A DNA stretch of 64,000 bases from QHXW01 sp963752965 (GTDB lineage: Bacteria; Acidobacteriota; Terriglobia; Bryobacterales; Bryobacteraceae): assembly GCA_963752965.1 (NCBI GenBank), contig CAVWAJ010000016.1, forward strand, positions 186,001 to 250,000. Direction: 5' to 3'. Positions 17,556 through 26,063 of this stretch are shown piece after piece (position 1 is the stretch's first letter; each line of letters starts with the position of its first letter). The notes under the pieces were generated by a model. That model was not told the DNA's origin. It ran no database searches and was given only the letters and a program-made list of their open reading frames with translations. The position numbers were made by a program, and so were the translations under genes.

Positions 17556-18800
17556 GTGTCCGTTGACGAACAACTCACCTACATCAAAAAAGGCCTGGCG
17601 GAGCTGATCCGCGAAGAAGATTTGCGCGAACGGCTGGTGGAGGCCGAGAAGCAAGGCCGGCCATTGCGTGTGAAAGCCGGATTTGACCCGACTGCGCCCG
17701 ATCTGCACCTGGGCCACACGGTTCTGTTGCGCAAGATGAAGCACTTTCAGGACCTGGGCCACACGGTCATTTTTCTGGTGGGCGACACGACGGCGATGAT
17801 CGGCGACCCCACGGGGCGCAACGTGACGCGGCCACCGTTAACGCGCGAGCAGATCAAAGCCAACACCGCGACATACCTGGAGCAGGTCTATAAGATTCTG
17901 GATCGCGAAAAGACCGAGGTGCGCTACAACAGCGAATGGCTGGATCCGCTGGGATTCCAGGAGGCAGTACGGCTGGCATCCCATTACACGGTGGCGCGCA
18001 TTTTGGAGCGGGACGATTTTGCGAAGCGCTACAAAGAAGGCACGCCGATTTCCATGCACGAGCTGCTCTACCCCCTGGCGCAGGCCTACGACTCGGTGAT
18101 GCTGCGGTGCGATGTCGAGATGGGCGGCACGGATCAAAAGTTCAATCTCCTAGTGGGGCGTGAGGTCCAAAAGGATTACGGGCAACAGGCGCAGATCGTG
18201 GCGACAGTGCCAATCCTTCGCGGCCTCGACGGCGTCAACAAGATGTCGAAATCGCTGGGCAATTACATCGGCATTACCGAGACGCCGGAGGTGATGTTCC
18301 GGAAGGTGATGCAAATCTCGGATGAGCTGATGTGGGAGTACTGGGAGCTGCTGACGGACAGGAGCGCGGCGGAGATTGTGGAGCTGAAGCGGCGGACCTC
18401 GGCGGGTGAGATGAATCCGATGGACGCCAAGATGGATTTGGGGCGCCAGATCGTGACCGATTTTCATTCGGCGGCCGATGCGGCCCGGGCGGTGGAGGAG
18501 TTCACACGCGTGGTGCGGCAGGGCGAGATGCCAGCGGACGTTGTCAGCTACTCGGTCCCGCAGAACGCGATAGTTGCCGGTGCTCCGAACATAGACGGGC
18601 TTACCGTTCGAGTCGACCGATTACTGGTAGGCACCAACCTGGTGGAATCCACCAGTGACGCGGCGCGTAAACGCATGGAGGGAGCGGTTAGCATCGACAA
18701 TGCCCGTGTCAAAGAGCCAACCCATTTCCTCCCACACGGACAGCATATAATTCGAGTCGGCAAGAAATGGGCATCCGTGCCGGTACCGAAAGAGTTATGA
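17556..18800 (+). CDS. tyrS: Tyrosyl-tRNA synthetase
   Basis: Charges tRNA-Tyr with tyrosine. Class I signature HLGHT (51-55) and KMSKS (about residue 230) frame the Rossmann catalytic domain. The C-terminal 70 residues form an S4 RNA-binding domain (VDRLLVGTNLVESTSDAARK). The 414-residue length and GFDPTAPDLHLGH put it in the TyrZ-like bacterial group. The GTG start follows a -10-like element by six bases, so translation may be leaderless. Its stop overlaps the following acetyltransferase start (ATGA). Confidence 0.95.
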   Translation: MSVDEQLTYIKKGLAELIREEDLRERLVEAEKQGRPLRVKAGFDPTAPDLHLGHTVLLRKMKHFQDLGHTVIFLVGDTTAMIGDPTGRNVTRPPLTREQIKANTATYLEQVYKILDREKTEVRYNSEWLDPLGFQEAVRLASHYTVARILERDDFAKRYKEGTPISMHELLYPLAQAYDSVMLRCDVEMGGTDQKFNLLVGREVQKDYGQQAQIVATVPILRGLDGVNKMSKSLGNYIGITETPEVMFRKVMQISDELMWEYWELLTDRSAAEIVELKRRTSAGEMNPMDAKMDLGRQIVTDFHSAADAARAVEEFTRVVRQGEMPADVVSYSVPQNAIVAGAPNIDGLTVRVDRLLVGTNLVESTSDAARKRMEGAVSIDNARVKEPTHFLPHGQHIIRVGKKWASVPVPKEL

Positions 18801-19636
18801 CACCGGCCGATAAGCTGACCCCGCGCCTTCTCACCACCGCCGACATCCCGGCCGGCATGCGCCTCAAGGAAGCCGCGTGCTGGAACCAGACGGAGACAGA
18901 CTGGCGCAACGTGCTGAGCCTGGCGCCGGATGGCTGCTTTGGGATCGAATGCGACGGAGACGTGCGGGCGACGGCCACAGCCGTGTGTTACGGGCGGGAA
19001 CTGGCGTGGATTGGCATGGTGCTGACCGACGTGTCGTATCGCGGGCGAGGCTTTGCGCGCCGCCTGATGGAACACGCGATCGAGTACCTAAGGCTCCGGC
19101 GAGTGAATTGGATCAAATTGGACGCCACCGATATGGGGCGGCCTCTTTATGCGCAGCTCGGCTTCCGGGATGAGGCAGCCATCGAGCGCTGGATTCGCAA
19201 GCCGCAGCCATTTCCAACGCGTAGCGCGTCGGCGGGCCCATTCGTATTGGACTCAGCACTCGACCGCGAGGCGTTCGGCGCGGACCGTTCCGAACTACTG
19301 CGCGTTCTGGCCGGGATCGAATCGACATCCATCGCCGGGGCGGGATTTGCCATGGGGCGCGCTGGATCGCGGGCGGTGTACTTCGGACCTTGCGCCGCGC
19401 GTTCGGCGGATGTGGCGCGAGACCTGCTTGTCTGGTTCCTCGAAAGGCACGCTGAAGAGAGCGTCTATTGGGACATCCTGCCGGGGAACAGCGAGGCCGT
19501 TCGGATCGCTCGCGATTTAGGATTCGAGCGTGTAAGAGAGCTGGTGCGAATGACGCTGGCCGGCGCCGGCGATCCAGCGCCTCTCAACAGCAAGGATGCC
19601 TTGGTCTTCGCGACCGCGGGTTTCGAGTATGGTTAA
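18797..19636 (+). CDS. GNAT-family acetyltransferase
   Basis: An acetyl-CoA-dependent N-acetyltransferase of 279 residues. The first half holds the GNAT core with the acetyl-CoA loop in VSYRGRGFARRLMEHAIEYL. The second half (from about residue 145) looks like the degenerate second domain found in two-domain GNAT proteins, ending LGFERVRELVRMTLAG. The ATG at 18797 overlaps the tyrS stop by four bases, implying translational coupling; a second in-frame ATG at 18767 lies inside tyrS and is less likely. The acceptor substrate is unknown. Confidence 0.85.
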   Translation: MTPADKLTPRLLTTADIPAGMRLKEAACWNQTETDWRNVLSLAPDGCFGIECDGDVRATATAVCYGRELAWIGMVLTDVSYRGRGFARRLMEHAIEYLRLRRVNWIKLDATDMGRPLYAQLGFRDEAAIERWIRKPQPFPTRSASAGPFVLDSALDREAFGADRSELLRVLAGIESTSIAGAGFAMGRAGSRAVYFGPCAARSADVARDLLVWFLERHAEESVYWDILPGNSEAVRIARDLGFERVRELVRMTLAGAGDPAPLNSKDALVFATAGFEYG

Positions 19637-19652
19637 AGAGAAGGGAGTTCGT

Positions 19653-19883
19653 TTGCATATCCGAAAGCTTGGCCTGGTTCTTACTTGTGCTGCGGCTATG
19701 GCAGGCTGCTCGGCCGATCCGTACAAAGGGCGGACGCCGGCCCCGCCAGACCACCTGACCGCGCCCGCCACAGAAACCGCGAGTAATCCCGCATCGACTG
19801 GATCGGTGCCCATCGGCGACGGCAGCGAGAGCGCCGCGCCAAACTATTCGGGATCCATTCCGCGCGTGACCGGCGAGCGATAA
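19653..19883 (+). CDS. Small lipoprotein of unknown function
   Basis: A 76-residue protein with a textbook lipoprotein signal (HIRKLGLVLTCAAAMAGC), lipid-modified at the Cys. It is followed by a Pro/Ala/Thr/Ser-rich, probably disordered tail. The TTG at 19653 is preferred because GAAGGGAG lies about five bases upstream; an in-frame ATG at 19629 overlaps the acetyltransferase stop. I do not recognise a family. Confidence 0.7.
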   Translation: MHIRKLGLVLTCAAAMAGCSADPYKGRTPAPPDHLTAPATETASNPASTGSVPIGDGSESAAPNYSGSIPRVTGER

Positions 19884-19931
19884 GGCAGCCCTCTCGCCAG
19901 CGTTTGTTAGAATTTGATGTTCACCCTAAAT

Positions 19932-21038
19932 ATGAGAAAGATTGGCGTGTTGGTGCTCTGCGCACTGTCTGCCCACGCCGGGCCCTTTGACAAGAAGAAA
20001 AAATCGGACGACACCACGCAGGTCCTGCAACTGCCGAAAGATCCTCCGAGCGCGGTAGTAGCCGAGACCAAGCGCCTGGTATTCCACGTATCGCCGCTCT
20101 CCTCCAAAGGTTTGCTTTCGCCGCAAGTGCGCGACGCATTGAAGGCATTGCAGCGCGGCGTAGGCGGCGCCACGATTGTGAAGCTGCGTGCATTTGTGGC
20201 GGGTTCGGGCGACGTCCGCCGCGTGCAAGCCATCGTGAGCGAAACCTTCACCGATCGTCACCAGCCGCTGCCGGCGCTGAGTGTGGTGCAAGTTGGCGGG
20301 TTGCCATTGGACGGTGCGCAGGTCGTGCTGGAGGCCATCTCCGTGGGCAAGAAAGACGTGAATCCGAACGGGCTGGTGTTTATCGCGGGCCAGCAGGCTT
20401 CCGCGCCCAATCCCCTGGAGCCTGTCCAGCCTCTGGCTGAAAAGGCTCTGGCCGGTTTGCGGGCGGCGCTGCGTGGCGCGGGGTCCGAACCAGAGGACGT
20501 GCTCCGCGGCACCTGCTTTCTCAGTTCTCTCGAGGGATTCGCGAAGGTGCGCGAACTGGTGGACGCGGAGTACCGGGGCGCGACGTGGAATTTTGTGCAA
20601 ATCCAGAGGGCGCCGGCCAATGCCGTGGTGGAGTGCGAGGCAGTGGCGCGTGCACGGGTTAGGATCGATCAGGCTGTCGAGTTCGTGAATCCCGAGGGTC
20701 TCGCGAAATCCCCCAACTACTCGCAGATCGCGCTCGTTGGCGCGCCGCGTGTAGCGATTACCGGCACGCAGGTGGCATTTGGGAGCCAGGACGCGGACGT
20801 GCGGCTGGCGTTTGGCCGGCTGCAGAAGGCACTGGAAGGGGTAGGCGCATCCATCAAGGAAATTGCGTGGTCCAGCATTTATCCGCTGTCGAATACGATG
20901 GCGGATGAGGTGCGCAAGATCCGCTTCGAGTATTACGATGCGGCCCGCCCCCCGGCGAGCACGCTCGTGCCCTTCGAGGGACTGCCCTCGCTCGATGCAA
21001 GTTTTGCGGTGGACGCTATTGCCGCTGTGAGCAGATAA
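19932..21038 (+). CDS. Exported protein with tandem Rid (YjgF/L-PSP)-like domains
   Basis: About 368 residues with a signal peptide (MRKIGVLVLCALSAHA). The mature part contains three Rid-like units, each ending in a strand like those of RidA: ALSVVQVGGLPLDGAQVVLEA, NAVVECEAVA and LVPFEGLPSLDASFAVDA. Rid proteins normally hydrolyse reactive imines in the cytosol using a conserved Arg after Pro-Ala. Here that position reads PAL, PAN and PAS, so the Arg is missing in all three and canonical deaminase activity is doubtful. The start could also be the ATG at 19917. TAAATG joins its stop to the following kinase start, so the two genes are probably co-transcribed. Confidence 0.72.
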   Translation: MRKIGVLVLCALSAHAGPFDKKKKSDDTTQVLQLPKDPPSAVVAETKRLVFHVSPLSSKGLLSPQVRDALKALQRGVGGATIVKLRAFVAGSGDVRRVQAIVSETFTDRHQPLPALSVVQVGGLPLDGAQVVLEAISVGKKDVNPNGLVFIAGQQASAPNPLEPVQPLAEKALAGLRAALRGAGSEPEDVLRGTCFLSSLEGFAKVRELVDAEYRGATWNFVQIQRAPANAVVECEAVARARVRIDQAVEFVNPEGLAKSPNYSQIALVGAPRVAITGTQVAFGSQDADVRLAFGRLQKALEGVGASIKEIAWSSIYPLSNTMADEVRKIRFEYYDAARPPASTLVPFEGLPSLDASFAVDAIAAVSR

Positions 21039-22073
21039 ATGAAAAAGACAGTCGTTACGTTTGGGGAAATCATGTTGCGCCTGGCGCCGCCGGGCTTTGA
21101 GCGCTTCCTGCAATCGCCCGAGTTCGTGGCGACCTTCGGTGGCGGAGAAGCTAACGTCGCGGTGGCGTTGGCGGGCTTCGGGTGGCCGGCCGCGTACGTT
21201 ACGGTGCTTCCGGCAAATCATGTGATCGCCGACGCCGTGATCGGCGAGCTGCGGCGCTTTGGTGTGGATGCGTCGCGTATCGTGCGGGGCAAAGGACGCA
21301 TGGGCGTGTATTACGTCGAGACGGGCGCCAATCAGCGGCCCTCGAAAGTCCAATACGACCGTGACGGCGCCGCCATTGCGCTCGCCAAGCCCGGCGATAT
21401 CGATTGGGATCGCACCTTCGATGGCGCCGGCTGGTTCCACATCACCGGAATCACGCCTGCTCTAAGCGCTTCGGCGGCTGAGCTGTCGCTCGAAGCGGTG
21501 CGCAAGGCGCGGGAGAAGGGTCTGACGGTTTCGTGCGATCTGAATTACCGCAAGAACCTCTGGAAATACGGGAAACCGGCATCGGAAGTGATGCGCGAGC
21601 TGGTGAAGTTCGTGGACGTGGCCATTGCCAATGAAGAGGACGTGCAGATGGCGCTCGGCATCCAGGCGGATGTGGACGTGCACTCGGGCAAGCTGGACCG
21701 CGAACAATACCGCGGCCTGGCGGAGAAAGTGCTTCGGGAGTTCGGCAATCTGAAACTGATCGCCATCACGCTGCGCGAATCCTTCAACGCCTCGCACAAC
21801 GGCTGGTCCGCCTGTCTCGCGGACGGCAAACAGTTCCTCACCAGCCGGCACTACGACATCACGCATATTGTCGACCGGGTGGGCGGGGGAGATTGCTTCG
21901 CGGGCGGCTTGATTTACGGCTTGCAGACGTTCGGAAGCCATCAGGAAGCGCTGGAGTTCGCGGTGGCGGCGTCCTGCTTGAAACATTCCATTCCCGGCGA
22001 CTTCAACCGCTTCAGTGTGGACGAAGTGCAGGCTCTCGTGAAGGGCGGCGGCTCGGGCCGCGTGCAGCGTTAA
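21039..22073 (+). CDS. kdgK: PfkB-family sugar kinase, probably 2-keto-3-deoxygluconate kinase
   Basis: A 344-residue ribokinase-fold kinase that would phosphorylate 2-keto-3-deoxygluconate, feeding the Entner-Doudoroff and uronate pathways. GEIMLRLAPPGFERFLQ and the FGGGEANVAVAL substrate loop match KdgK closely. The catalytic Asp lies in DRVGGGDCFAGGL near residue 280. It follows the Rid-like gene with no spacing. No KDPG aldolase is adjacent; the DapA-like protein at 5458 could be a distant partner. The substrate is inferred from the KdgK-like N-terminus. Confidence 0.85.
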   Translation: MKKTVVTFGEIMLRLAPPGFERFLQSPEFVATFGGGEANVAVALAGFGWPAAYVTVLPANHVIADAVIGELRRFGVDASRIVRGKGRMGVYYVETGANQRPSKVQYDRDGAAIALAKPGDIDWDRTFDGAGWFHITGITPALSASAAELSLEAVRKAREKGLTVSCDLNYRKNLWKYGKPASEVMRELVKFVDVAIANEEDVQMALGIQADVDVHSGKLDREQYRGLAEKVLREFGNLKLIAITLRESFNASHNGWSACLADGKQFLTSRHYDITHIVDRVGGGDCFAGGLIYGLQTFGSHQEALEFAVAASCLKHSIPGDFNRFSVDEVQALVKGGGSGRVQR

Positions 22074-22089
22074 TACACGGGTGCGCCCG

Positions 22090-22114
22090 GCTCACACCGC
22101 GCGTGAGCTAAAAT
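22090..22114 (+). promoter_or_regulatory. Inverted repeat abutting a -10 hexamer before the VWFA gene
   Basis: GCTCAC (22090-22095) and GTGAGC (22103-22108) form a perfect inverted repeat directly against TAAAAT (22109-22114). TAAAAT sits 18 bases before the VWFA ATG. The repeat fills the -10/-35 spacer, a usual place for a repressor operator. It could equally be a short terminator hairpin of the kinase gene. Confidence 0.4.
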
Positions 22115-22132
22115 AGCAGGAAAGCGAATCCT

Positions 22133-23239
22133 ATGGTGGGCCGTTTCCCGATTGTATTGACGCTGGTGGCGCTGGCTTTTTCTCAAAGTGCGGAGCAGAA
22201 AACGCCCGCGCCCGCGCCCGTTCCCGAGCCCAAGCCGGCGGCGTCAGCCGAGCCCCAAAAGGCCGCCACCACCACACCGGAGCCCCGGCCGATTCAGGTC
22301 CAGGTGAACGAGGTCATCGTACCGGTTACGGTGACGGACGACAAAGGCCGGTTCGTGTCCAACCTGGACGCCAATGATTTCCGCATCTTCGACGAGGGCA
22401 AGGAACAGACGTTGCAGTATTTCAATCGCGAGCGCAACCAGCCCGTGGTGGTGGGCTTCCTGATCGATTTGAGCAACGCGACCCGTGTCCACTGGAAGAA
22501 CTTTCAGGATGCGGCCATCGAGATGGCGCTGAATATGCTGCCGGGCGACCCGAAGTTCAGTGGCTATCTGGTGACCTATGGCAACGAGGCGGAGCTGGCG
22601 GTCGATACGACCGGCGACGCGGAACCCATCGTGGAAAAACTGCGCAAGGTAAAACCTGGCGGCGGTGCGGCTTTGTTTGATGCGATTTATCTGGCCTGCC
22701 AGAAGCGTCACATGGTCAACGGAGAGCCGTACGATCCCCGGCGCGTTCTCATCATCATTGGTGACGGTCATGATAGCGCAAGCAAGAAGACCCTGGACGA
22801 GGTTCTGGAGATCGCCCAGCGCAACCTGGTTACCATCTACGGGATGAGCACGGTGGCCTTTGGTTTCAGCAACGAAGGCGACCAGAACCTCATCCGTCTG
22901 GCGGAGGCGACCGGCGGCCGCGTCGAGTATCCCTTGCAGGGACTGTACTCGGATGTCTCGGGCTATTTATCCACGCCCTCCGACGAAGGCAACTATGCGA
23001 TTCAGGTGGGCACGGGCGGTTATACGTCCGAGGTTTCCGGCGGCATCTTCCGCGCGGTGGCCCACATTGCCGGGGAAGTGACCACACAATACATTCTTCG
23101 CTACATACCTTCCACGGATCCAAAGAACGAGGGCAAGGCCTACCGGAACATCCGGATAGCGGTGAATCTGGCCAATGTGAGGATACGGGCGCGCAAGGGG
23201 TACTACCCGCTGAGCATGCCCGTACCGGGCGGCTCATAA
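22133..23239 (+). CDS. Acidobacterial VWFA-related secreted protein
   Basis: A 368-residue exported protein of the VWFA-related family abundant in Acidobacteria (TIGR03436-like). A signal peptide (LTLVALAFSQS) precedes a Pro/Ala-rich linker (about residues 22-50). A strand-rich segment follows (VNEVIVPVTVTDDKGRFV and FRIFDEGKEQTLQYF), then a von Willebrand A-like domain. The metal-site motif is degenerate: FLIDLSNAT instead of DxSxS. Members are usually described as secreted adhesion or scaffold proteins; the function here is unknown. Confidence 0.85.
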   Translation: MVGRFPIVLTLVALAFSQSAEQKTPAPAPVPEPKPAASAEPQKAATTTPEPRPIQVQVNEVIVPVTVTDDKGRFVSNLDANDFRIFDEGKEQTLQYFNRERNQPVVVGFLIDLSNATRVHWKNFQDAAIEMALNMLPGDPKFSGYLVTYGNEAELAVDTTGDAEPIVEKLRKVKPGGGAALFDAIYLACQKRHMVNGEPYDPRRVLIIIGDGHDSASKKTLDEVLEIAQRNLVTIYGMSTVAFGFSNEGDQNLIRLAEATGGRVEYPLQGLYSDVSGYLSTPSDEGNYAIQVGTGGYTSEVSGGIFRAVAHIAGEVTTQYILRYIPSTDPKNEGKAYRNIRIAVNLANVRIRARKGYYPLSMPVPGGS

Positions 23240-23265
23240 ATCTGCCAGTTCGGCCGAAAAGCAAC

Positions 23266-23271
23266 TAAGAT
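23266..23271 (+). promoter_or_regulatory. -10 hexamer TAAGAT, eight bases before an ATG
   Basis: TAAGAT lies eight bases before the start of the S24-like gene, in a 40-base gap after the VWFA stop, and would give a leaderless or nearly leaderless mRNA. No -35 is evident. Confidence 0.35.
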
Positions 23272-23279
23272 GGCCTGAG

Positions 23280-24101
23280 ATGCCCTCCGTCGTTTCCATC
23301 ACCACCGGGCGCAGGCCGCGGCCCCAGCGCCAAGGTGAGTACGTCCTGGTTGAGCTGGCGCTGCCGGACGCGCCGCCGCGGAACATCGGCGTGCTTTTAC
23401 GCGACTCTGAGACGGGCGAAGTCTACCATAAGATTCGCGGCCATTGGGAAGAGATTCCGGATGCCGAGGAAGCCGCGCTTCTGCAGGCGCTCGACCAGGA
23501 TTTTGACGCCAAGATCCGCGAGATGGGCGGCGACGAGTTTCTGCGGCAGCTCGAAGATTCCCTCTCGAACACGCTGCGGTTGAGCGAGCGCACGGCGGTC
23601 GCGGTGGATGATTTCCCCCGGACGCTCGCCCGCCTTTACGAAGAGCACGTGGAGGCCGAGCCGGCGCAACCGTTTGTCACCCATCTCCCGCTCTACTCGC
23701 TCCGGGCAGCCGCCACAAAATTCGGCGCCGACGAGGAAGTGGAAGCAGAGGGTTGGGTGAAGGCCCCGCCAAAATTGCGGCTCACCTCCGACATGTTCGT
23801 GGCGCGCGTGGTGGGCCGCTCCATGGAGCCTCGCATTCCAGACGGCAGCTTATGTGTGTTCCGGCATGGTGTGGTGGGCTCGCGGCAGGGTAAGCTGTTG
23901 CTGGTAGAGCGGTTTGGGACCACCGAGACCAGCGCGCGGTACACCATCAAGAAGTACACCAGCAGGAAGGTACCATCCGGCGAGGAGCAATGGGAGCACG
24001 CCTCGGTGCGCCTCGAGCCCCTCAATCCGGAATTCGAAGGGTTTGAGCTGAAGGAAGGCGAAGCCCGCGTGATCGCCGAATTCATTCAGGTGCTGGAGTA
24101 A
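23280..24101 (+). CDS. S24 (LexA/UmuD-like) peptidase-domain protein lacking a helix-turn-helix
   Basis: A 273-residue protein. The C-terminal half (about residues 140-273) matches the LexA/UmuD/repressor self-cleavage fold: VVGRSMEPRIPDGSLCVF with nucleophile Ser181, and YTIKKY with candidate general-base Lys224 or Lys225. The N-terminal half has no helix-turn-helix. It reads YVLVELALPD...RNIGVLLRDSE, which resembles the NIGV-type start of DUF3037 proteins; that match is tentative. LexA-type proteins cleave themselves at an Ala-Gly bond; no clear Ala-Gly site is seen here. The combination suggests a stress-responsive protease or sensor that does not bind DNA itself. Confidence 0.7.
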   Translation: MPSVVSITTGRRPRPQRQGEYVLVELALPDAPPRNIGVLLRDSETGEVYHKIRGHWEEIPDAEEAALLQALDQDFDAKIREMGGDEFLRQLEDSLSNTLRLSERTAVAVDDFPRTLARLYEEHVEAEPAQPFVTHLPLYSLRAAATKFGADEEVEAEGWVKAPPKLRLTSDMFVARVVGRSMEPRIPDGSLCVFRHGVVGSRQGKLLLVERFGTTETSARYTIKKYTSRKVPSGEEQWEHASVRLEPLNPEFEGFELKEGEARVIAEFIQVLE

Positions 24102-24166
24102 CGCTGCCCAAGATCCAGGCAACAAGCAAGCGGCAAAACGAATCGAGCCGGTTCGCCGCGGCGCTC

Positions 24167-25150
24167 ATGCGCTGGTACGCGCGCGAACATCGCGAGCTGC
24201 CGTGGCGCGCCACTCAGGATCCCTACCGCATTCTGGTTTCGGAAGTGATGCTCCAGCAGACCCGCGCGCAGGCGGTGATTCCGTACTACCAGCGCTTCCT
24301 CGACCGATTTCCCGACGTCCAGAGCGTGGCCGTGGCGCGTGAAGCGGACGTCCTCGCGGTGTGGAGCGGCCTCGGTTACTACTCACGCGCACGTAACCTG
24401 CAACGTGCAGCTCTCGCGATCGTGGCCCAGGGGGGATTTCCCCGTGACTACGAGTCCATCCACGAGTTGCCCGGGGTCGGGCCCTACACCGCCGCCGCGG
24501 TAGCCAGCATTGCGTTCGGAGCGCCGCATGCCGTCGTTGACGGGAACGTGTTGCGCGTGATCGCGCGCGTCCACGACGACGCGGCCGACATCCAATCGGC
24601 CCGGACGCGGGTGCGTTTCCAGCAGATCGCGGACGATTTGCTGGACCGCCAGAATCCCGGCCAATTCAATCAGGCCATGATGGAGCTCGGCGCAACCGTG
24701 TGTGTGCCACGCGCCCCGCTTTGTTCCGCTTGCCCGGTTGCGCAGCTCTGCCGCGCGCGCGAGACGGGCCGCCAACTGGCACTCCCCGTTAAGGGCCGCA
24801 AAACGGCTGTGCGGCACATTGCCCTGACAGTAGCCGTTGTCGAGAACAATGGGAACGTTTTGTTGCGGCGCCGTGCAGCCACGGCATCGCTCATGGCCGG
24901 GTTCTGGGAACTGCCGGAGCCGGAGGACTTGCCCGGCTGGCATCCCAGCGAGGTCCTCGGATCGTTTCGCCACACCATCACGCACCATGACTACATCATC
25001 ACGGTGTTGACGGGAAAGATCCCAGCGGCGCCTAAGGGTTTTCGTTGGCGGTGCGCACGCATGCTCACCCGGATTCCGCTCACCACGGTCGCCCGGAAGG
25101 CATTGCAGTTGGCTGCGAAAGGCAAACAGAGCGCCGTTGGGTCCGGATAA
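24167..25150 (+). CDS. mutY: A/G-specific adenine DNA glycosylase
   Basis: Base-excision repair enzyme that removes adenine mispaired with 8-oxoguanine. It has the helix-hairpin-helix LPGVGPYTAAAVAS, the catalytic Asp in VDGNVLRV, the 4Fe-4S cluster cysteines (C-x6-C-x2-C-x5-C in CVPRAPLCSACPVAQLC) and a C-terminal NUDIX-like domain that reads 8-oxoG. The ATG at 24167 leaves the first helix short. The same frame is open upstream through SRFAAAL, which looks like the normal MutY N-terminus but has no ATG, GTG or TTG, so a CTG at 24104 is a possible real start. Confidence 0.93.
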   Translation: MRWYAREHRELPWRATQDPYRILVSEVMLQQTRAQAVIPYYQRFLDRFPDVQSVAVAREADVLAVWSGLGYYSRARNLQRAALAIVAQGGFPRDYESIHELPGVGPYTAAAVASIAFGAPHAVVDGNVLRVIARVHDDAADIQSARTRVRFQQIADDLLDRQNPGQFNQAMMELGATVCVPRAPLCSACPVAQLCRARETGRQLALPVKGRKTAVRHIALTVAVVENNGNVLLRRRAATASLMAGFWELPEPEDLPGWHPSEVLGSFRHTITHHDYIITVLTGKIPAAPKGFRWRCARMLTRIPLTTVARKALQLAAKGKQSAVGSG

Positions 25151-25201
25151 GAGAATTTCAATTCCTCCCCGGCACTCTGTTGGTGAAGACCATAAATTCT
25201 T

Positions 25202-25990
25202 ATGCATCGCACCTTGCCATTGCTGGCGGCGCTGGCTTGCGGGTTGCCGCTATGCGCCCAAGGCTCGCCGGGCTCCACGTCACCGGCATATACTGCAGCC
25301 AGCATCGTAAACTCCGCAAGTTCCACGCCGGATGATTTGGCGCCGAACGCCATCGGCAGCATCTACGGAACGAATCTTTCTTTCGACACAGCAACCGGCG
25401 TTCCCAGTGGTAATGTGGGCGCCCTGCCTCAGGAATTGGCCGGGGTGCGTGTATACGTGGGCGGAATCACCGCCAGCCTCTACTACGTTTCACCGAAACA
25501 GATTAACTTCCTCATTCCCGCCAACCTACGCCCCGGCACACTGGACTGTTTCGTGACGGTAGACGGAACCAACGGTCCCCACGTGTCGATCACAGTCGCG
25601 CCGGTCGGCCTCGGGCTTTTTCAGCTCGAGCCGGGACTCATCTCCGCGATCCACGCCAACGGCAATGCGATCACGGCAAGCCATCCGGCGCAGCCCGGCG
25701 AAACGGTGTTGATTTACGGTACCGGGTGGGGGCAAACCACGCCCCCCGCCGTCAGTGGCCAGATCAGCATAATCCCCGCGCCGCTTGCGGACCTGAAAGA
25801 CTTCCACGTACTCGTCAACGGGGCGCCGCTCCCCTCAACGAGTGTGCTTTATGCGGGATCGACGCCGCAATGGCCCGGCCTTTATCAAGTTAGATTCCAG
25901 TTACCTAAGTCCGTAACTCCCAATCCGGAAATCCGCATTGCCATGGGCGGCCAGTCCAGCCCGGCGGATCTCAAGTTGCCGGTTCAATAG
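25202..25990 (+). CDS. Secreted Solibacter-type C-terminal-domain protein (TIGR03437-like)
   Basis: A 262-residue exported protein with a signal peptide (LPLLAALACGLPLCAQG). Almost all of the mature protein is the Ig-like domain found at the C-terminus of many large secreted Solibacter proteins. Typical landmarks are APNAIGSIYGTNL, LAGVRVYVGG, LYYVSPKQINFLIP, VLIYGTGWGQT and YQVRFQLP. Here it stands alone without a preceding enzymatic or repeat domain. It is the strongest taxonomic marker in the window. Function is unknown; roles in cell-surface attachment or export have been suggested only by position. Confidence 0.88.
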   Translation: MHRTLPLLAALACGLPLCAQGSPGSTSPAYTAASIVNSASSTPDDLAPNAIGSIYGTNLSFDTATGVPSGNVGALPQELAGVRVYVGGITASLYYVSPKQINFLIPANLRPGTLDCFVTVDGTNGPHVSITVAPVGLGLFQLEPGLISAIHANGNAITASHPAQPGETVLIYGTGWGQTTPPAVSGQISIIPAPLADLKDFHVLVNGAPLPSTSVLYAGSTPQWPGLYQVRFQLPKSVTPNPEIRIAMGGQSSPADLKLPVQ

Positions 25991-26040
25991 GGACAACGTA
26001 TCCGTAACTGTAAACCGCGCGGCTGCGTCCAGCAATTGGC

Positions 26041-26046
26041 TAGAAT
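26041..26046 (+). promoter_or_regulatory. -10 hexamer TAGAAT upstream of a secreted-protein gene
   Basis: TAGAAT lies 17 bases before the ATG at 26064, with GGAAGGAG between them. This is a short-leader transcript with a normal ribosome-binding site, in contrast to the leaderless examples. Confidence 0.4.
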
Positions 26047-26063
26047 GTAGGGAAGGAGCTTTC

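Noticed and set aside
19926..21440. A 504-codon open frame on the minus strand
   Set aside because: It lies opposite the Rid-like and KDG-kinase genes, is rich in His, Arg and Gln and matches no family; it is a codon-bias shadow.
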